The notes beneath the pieces are model-generated. The model did not search any database. It saw only the letters and a list, made by a program, of their open reading frames with translations, and was not told where the DNA came from. Positions 59,202 through 64,000 of a stretch of 64,000 nt of DNA are shown piece after piece. Source of the DNA: Mesorhabditis belari (taxonomy: Eukaryota; Nematoda; Chromadorea; Rhabditida; Rhabditidae); NCBI GenBank assembly GCA_958450365.1, contig CAUEEP010000730.1, positions 2,169,001-2,233,000 of the forward strand, read 5' to 3'. Every line of letters starts with the position of its first letter. The first letter of the stretch is position 1. Position numbers and translations under genes: made by a program.

Positions 59202-59825
59202 GTGCCTTCCACTCGGGGCCCTCATCTCTCTTTTGTCTTTAAATCCTTTCACGCAGTACTGTTACAATTTTTCTCTAATTTCTTCCCCTAACGGGTTTCA
59301 AATTATTCTTTTTATCCAAACACCCACATCGCTTTCAAATAATAAATTTCACATTCCAACTCTCAATAATATGAATCTGAACGTTTTCTTTTTTTTGTGC
59401 CACACTGCTGTGGAGTTATTTTTATTTTAGCTGGATAATAAATTATTATTTACGTTTTGTTTATAGGTACTTTATAAAACAAAAGACACTTGTTCACAAA
59501 AATAACAATTTTTGTATGACTAACGATTGTTCCAGATGGGGTGATCTTTGTGGCTTTCCAATGTGGTCAACTGAGAATCTCTCTTTGATATTTTTTCGAT
59601 TGGCATCCATTCAATGAGAGCCCCTAAGAGTCCGGGAGATCCCTACATTTCTCCCTCAAAACTCTCAAGATGTGAACGGGGTGAAATCGAGCCTCCAATT
59701 TCTTCAATTTCTTTCTTTTCCCCTTTTCTATTGATAAGTCAACATCTCGAGAGTCATCAAAATGCTAATCTGAAGTTTTCCGAAAGCCAAACTTTTGATT
59801 TTAAAACATACGGTTAACCAAAGTA

Positions 59826-60000
59826 TCTACTATATATAAAAAAGTAAGTGTCTCTCTGTTTATACATATAAACAGATTACCGTAAGCATTCTAATCTAAT
59901 TCTATTTTTTAATGCCCGTAGCTACAGTATACCCAAATTTTCAAAAGCTCAAAAATGGGTTTTTGTTGGATTTTCATCCGGTTTTTGACGTCATTAAGCT
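59826..60000 (+). mobile_element. Helitron-like 5' end
   Basis: TCTACTATATATAAAAAAGT, then GTGTCTCTCTG, preceded by A. It shares the start with the intronic copy at 54726. The right boundary is uncertain and no 3' terminal hairpin was identified. Confidence 0.45.
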
Positions 60001-60344
60001 TTTTTTAGTCTATAATTATTATTCCTTACAAAGCTTTTGGAAATTTTTAAAAAGCTGAACATTTTGCTATCCGAGAGTTGACAACTGACAAAAAATGAAA
60101 AATTTCGTCTAGAGGGGACTCCTCTATTGGAGACGGCTCTTCAATTGATACGGTAGTTGGATAAAGCACTTATTGCTAGACTTAGTTTTCGAAAAGATCA
60201 GACTATTAGTCAGTAATTTACTGTGATTCTATAAGCACATATAGAGATAGAGTTAAACTTCATTACATTATCATACCAAGAACTGGTTTCGCAATCTTGA
60301 CTCTAAAAATCAATCTCATCTCCCTGAGCCCTGCAGAGCCAACT

Positions 60345-61091
60345 ACAATTCGCACACGATTCTATCCAGCCATTGAAATGAAAGATGATGGAGTGATCCC
60401 ACATTCTTCGGAATCCCTTTATCCATTCCTTTCTTTTTATGTAAAGTCGTCGTCGATTGTTTGTCTTGGGCGATTCATTAGATGAAGAGATCCACCAAAG
60501 CAGAAAAGAAGAAAAAGAGAGTTTCTTTCTTTTGCCTTTAAAACAATTTCTGGAAAAGGAGTGTCGGGTGGATCCCTCGAGAATCTCTTGTTGTAGAAAA
60601 AGATGGAAAGGAGAATATCGGAAGAAGAATGGGGAGAACGAGGACTCAATGTAAAGCGGAAGAGGGATGGTGGTAGGAGACACTATCATGACCACTCACC
60701 GTTTGCGTGAGCTGCCGATTTATTTGAATACATTTACCTTCAAATCGTGGTCCTTTAGAAGGTTCTGTATCTTGCTAATGGGTTAACCAGAGTTAAGTGT
60801 GCCAAATAGTATGCGTTGGTTAGCACACCCAACAACGAATCACATTTCTCTGGAGCTTTTAGACTTTATTGTGCAATAAAATTCTCGTTATTGCTAAATC
60901 TAGAGAACTCTTCCCACTCTCAACCTTTCAATGATCTTTTCTCTGATCAATCTCTCCTTGATCTTTCATTATTTTCTCAAACAATCAGAGATAAGCGTTC
61001 TCGATTGGAAGTTTTTCGATTTTGCAATCGACTCAAGAGTCTCAATCTTTCCTCCATTCGAGATTTTTGGTTATTGTGGCTAAAAGATTGA
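60345..61091 (+). CDS. Possible exons of an unrecognised gene
   Basis: Three open segments have partial splice signals. One follows CCCTGCAG (60341-60346) and reads RTRFYPAIEMKDDGVIPHSS before a GTAAAG donor. A second (about 60480-60650) reads EEIHQSRKEEKESFFLLPLK and ends at another GTAAAG. A third, after AAATCTAG, runs to a stop at 61091 (DKRSRLEVFRFCNRLKSLNL), with AATAAAG at 61133. Their phases do not join cleanly, so I give this low confidence. The third segment is the most gene-like. Confidence 0.25.
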
Positions 61092-61929
61092 GTGCTTGAG
61101 AAGAGAAAACAAAAATGTATATAAATATTGCAAAATAAAGCTTTTATCTTCCTTATCTTGATAGCTTAAGAACTCTGAACTTTCAGGGCTCCAGGTTGGA
61201 ATTACAATATTCGCCAGACGGCTAGCTTTAAGAAATCAACAGGATCAGCTCTTCTGTTGAACTTCTATTATTTCACTTCCTTGTCTCGATTTCCCCCCTC
61301 AATAGTATGCTGTAGCTCTTTGCATGTTTGTGAAAAGAGTTGGAACAAGAAGGAAACTTGAAAAAAGAAGCATCGAATGAGGTGGTCGACGCGATCGGAA
61401 AGTGAGCTTCACAAGCGAGAAAAAAAGGGGGAAGAGCGGCCATATCCTGAATAATGAGGCCAATTCGAGAAGGGGAGCTCTTCCCTTTGAGGCTATCTTT
61501 CCAATCCCATTCTCGACTCCATCCCTCCTCCCCAAAAGTCCTCACCCTACGGGATTTTGAGATGAACTCATTCATCAACACTAGTTTTGATCAGATTTTT
61601 CGGTTTTACTTCGGGAAACTGCAATTTTTACTACAGAAATCTCCTACAATACGAAATAAAGTACTCTCCAAAATCCCCTTTATAATTAACTCTGAGCCCT
61701 TTCTATTGATTTTTCCCGGATTGGTCTCTCATTTCACTTTAATCGTTTTGTTTATTTATTTCTCCTGAGTTCTTGCAAAAAAGGGAGCTATTTCTTGGTC
61801 TCTTGATACTAGGGGAGACTCATCTACATATTAGGGAGAATTAAAAAATAGACCCACTCACACGTAGGTGTTCTTGGCACGATTTGGGTTCATTTTTGTT
61901 TGTATAGGGGTATTTTATTCCTTAGACAC

Positions 61930-62203
61930 CGCCACTTGGTCACGGATTTAATAGAATGTTTCAAAATTGTAAAGGGAAATCTATCCCTCTTTTTCAAGAT
62001 TTATTCAGGGTTAATTCAAGGAGAGGTTCTTTAGTTTTAGAAATTTCAATAATCTTGTGTATAACTCTTTCCCAATAAGAACTGCCAGAATTTGGAAACT
62101 ACTCCCTAGAGTTTTGAGAGAGTCCAATAGTCTTGAAGCCTTTAAATTATCTGTAGATGATCTTGATCTTGCAGTTCTAGTTGATTCTTCACTTTATCTG
62201 TGA
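61930..62203 (+). pseudogene. Broken 3' end of a non-LTR retrotransposon ORF
   Basis: Three consecutive reading frames give the usual C-terminal pattern of a non-LTR reverse-transcriptase ORF: RHLVTDLIECFKIVKG, then NSRRGSLVLEI, then FPIRTARIWKLLPRVLRES with NSLEAFKLSVDDLD and a stop at 62203. The order matches the RRLRGDLIE..K, TRGH and RVV..WN.LP...S....FK blocks of such elements. Frameshifts separate the blocks, so it is dead. A TATATATATTC tract near 62305 may be its tail. Confidence 0.65.
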
Positions 62204-64000
62204 CCCAATTATTACATACATTCTATCGTGTTGTTTTCTATCGGTCCTGTGTATGAATTCGTGTGTATTAATCTTTGCGTACTTTATTTCATGACCTGAA
62301 TAAAGTATATATATTCTGGGAGAATTTAAGAGCCACGGGCATAATTTGGATGGAAATCACTTTCTACGAATTGGGATTTAACCGAATTGCGGAACTTCTG
62401 CTGTGATACGAGTTTTCGGGCTCAGGATGGGAACAGCGGAGATTTTTGATTTTTAACCCTTCCTCTCATTAAAACTTTTCTTTTGCTCATTCTCAATCAT
62501 CCCATCATTGTGCCAAGATTATAGCACCTCGTTATAGGGCCCCTCCTCCGTCCTTCTCATCCACCTCTCCCCCTTTCCTCTGACCGCCCAATATATCCCA
62601 AAAAATTTGCCCGCCCGATTCTCCCACAAAAAGCAGCTCTTGTTATTTTGTTATTCAGCTACACGGTCATCGCAAATCAGCTCAATTTTTGTGCATCTAT
62701 TCATTCATTCTGTGGGTGGAAGAGCGACGCTTTTTGCCGTTTTTTTGCTACGTTAATCAATTTTAGTGAAAATACCTGAACACCACCTATTTTCTGCCTT
62801 GACCCCAACCATTTCCGGTCCGAATTTTTTGACTTTATACCATAAACAAAGATTTTTGATGGTCTCAAGTTTTTTTATAAGATTCTATTATAGTGTTTTT
62901 GTTTTGAAAACTTTTATTTAAAGACTTTTATTTTGACGCTGACAGTTTTCCGCGCTCAAAAGCAAATAGACACCTTTTTCTTTGGATTTTTCAAAGGTTT
63001 AAGTTTTTGCTTTTGATACTAAAATGAGAAGTACTTTTGATAAACTTATCCACTTTCAGTAGTGAAGCTATTTTATCCTATTCCTTTCCGAAAACCATAA
63101 AGTTTAAGCTTTTGCCTATGAAATTTAGATTCTGTAAGACTGACTGAAATCGATCAAATAACTTTTTCCTTTCAGTTTTGTTCGATACATCCATCATTTG
63201 TTTTTCTCTTTTCTCTTTCTCGTCATCCATTTCTCTTCAACGAACGCCTGATTTGTTTGTTGGGGGAAAGCTGGGAAAGGCAGTTAATAGTGCGTGAAAT
63301 GAAGTTAGCTTGGGCAGATCTCCCAATACACATTCAAGGGGGAGAAGTTTGGGGCCTATTTTGAGGGTGGGCGAAGGATCTACATCCTCACTCAAGTGTG
63401 GGGAAAACAAGTATTTTTGTCAAAGTATAAAGCTTATGATAAAAACTACCGTACCGTAATTCTTCTAGGGAGCTTTTACTCACAGTAGTGTTAATAATCA
63501 GAGTGGTAAAGGATCTCTTTCGGGTTCGGCAAGATTTTCATGAGTTTAATACCTATTCAGCATGGATTGGGGAACTAACCGCCTATGAACATTTTCACAA
63601 TGCTTCATTTTTCATATTTCAAAAAAATCAAAGCTGTTCTCATCAGAAAAATCAACCAAATAACTTTTGACGAAATGGAATAATTTGTTGGGGAGAAAAT
63701 GGGGGAAAGTTGGTGGATTTTCGGAGGAATCAAAAAAGAAAGCAGAAGGGGAGATTCCCACATCCAAAAGAGGACACGTAGAAGAAGGAAAAGGAAATCT
63801 CGAGGAAAAACACGTTTTCCTCTTTCTTTTTTATATCTTCGAAAAAAAGAGGAGGTGGATTACCTGTTCCCTTGGAGGTCCTAGGGGGGCCCCAGTACCC
63901 CTCAGCCTTTAGAACTCACTCTTCTCTTGGGGGATTTCTCTTCAGAAGGGTTGAGACCTTGTGAACTCATCGAAGACCCCTTCTCATCTAGAAGATCTCG

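Larger units (their letters stand above)
59108..64000. other. Intergenic region with repeats and possible exons
   Basis: About 4.9 kb after the last confident gene. It contains a 3' UTR hairpin, a Helitron-like end, coding-like segments between 60340 and 61091 and a decayed retrotransposon tail. The last 1.8 kb shows no feature I can support. Confidence 0.55.

Noticed and set aside
1..64000. tRNA, rRNA, CRISPR or prokaryotic operon signals
   Set aside because: No tRNA B-box with a foldable cloverleaf, no rRNA-like tract and no spacer-repeat arrays were seen; gene structure is wholly nematode.

Overview
This window is nuclear DNA from a free-living-type rhabditid nematode. The genes are split by many short introns (often about 40 nt) with the worm-type acceptor TTTCAG. 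The products include nematode cuticle collagens, a PAN/ZP cuticle organiser and nematode chemoreceptor-type GPCRs. Several start codons sit just after an acceptor-like TTTCAG or TTTAG with no obvious upstream exon, as expected for spliced-leader trans-splicing. I cannot name the species. All gene models below were spliced by eye from reading frame, splice sites and phase, so internal exon edges may be off by a few bases.

Layout, left to right. 1-5.6 kb has no convincing gene; it holds a CCTTCC hexamer tract and a foldback element. 5.6-10.2 kb (+) and 11.5-13.6 kb (+) are two FMRFamide-receptor-like peptide GPCRs. 14.1-15.4 kb (+) is a 299-aa cuticle collagen. 15.9-18.5 kb (-) is a serpentine receptor, probably Srx-like. 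20.5-22.6 kb (-) is a pyrroline-5-carboxylate reductase. 24.5-31.5 kb (+) is a long disordered, proline-rich protein that starts MGNRPS and that I do not recognise. 32.7-35.8 kb (+) is an IBR zinc-finger protein. 36.4-38.7 kb (-) is the V-ATPase accessory subunit Ac45 (vha-19), divergent from vdac-1 at 39.8-41.2 kb (+). vdac-1 converges tail to tail on an ankyrin-SAM protein resembling ANKS3 at 41.3-43.3 kb (-). 43.7-47.1 kb (-) is a second cuticle collagen, whose N-terminal domain is separated from the rest by a 1.9 kb intron. 49.3-51.4 kb (-) is complex III core protein 2. 52.3-52.9 kb (+) is a 77-aa secreted peptide. 53.5-59.1 kb (+) is a PAN/ZP transmembrane protein of the NOAH type. 59.1-64 kb is mostly non-coding, with a Helitron-like end and a broken non-LTR retrotransposon tail.

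The genes do not form one pathway. Three encode cuticle or apical matrix products (two collagens and the NOAH-type protein) and three act in mitochondria (VDAC, UCR-2 and probably P5CR). The small secreted peptide next to the NOAH gene has its own TATA box. The mobile DNA is mainly Tc1/mariner-type ends and MITEs in introns and spacers, plus two Helitron-like 5' ends.

I did not find a large undescribed system. The observations most worth checking are: two candidate GC-AG introns, one only 36 nt and in frame; a compact bidirectional poly(A) module that overlaps a stop codon; the secreted RVRR-containing peptide; the IBR protein without a recognisable RING2; the myristoylation-type start of the unknown 24.5 kb gene; several perfect hairpins; and an orphan exon near 48.5 kb.
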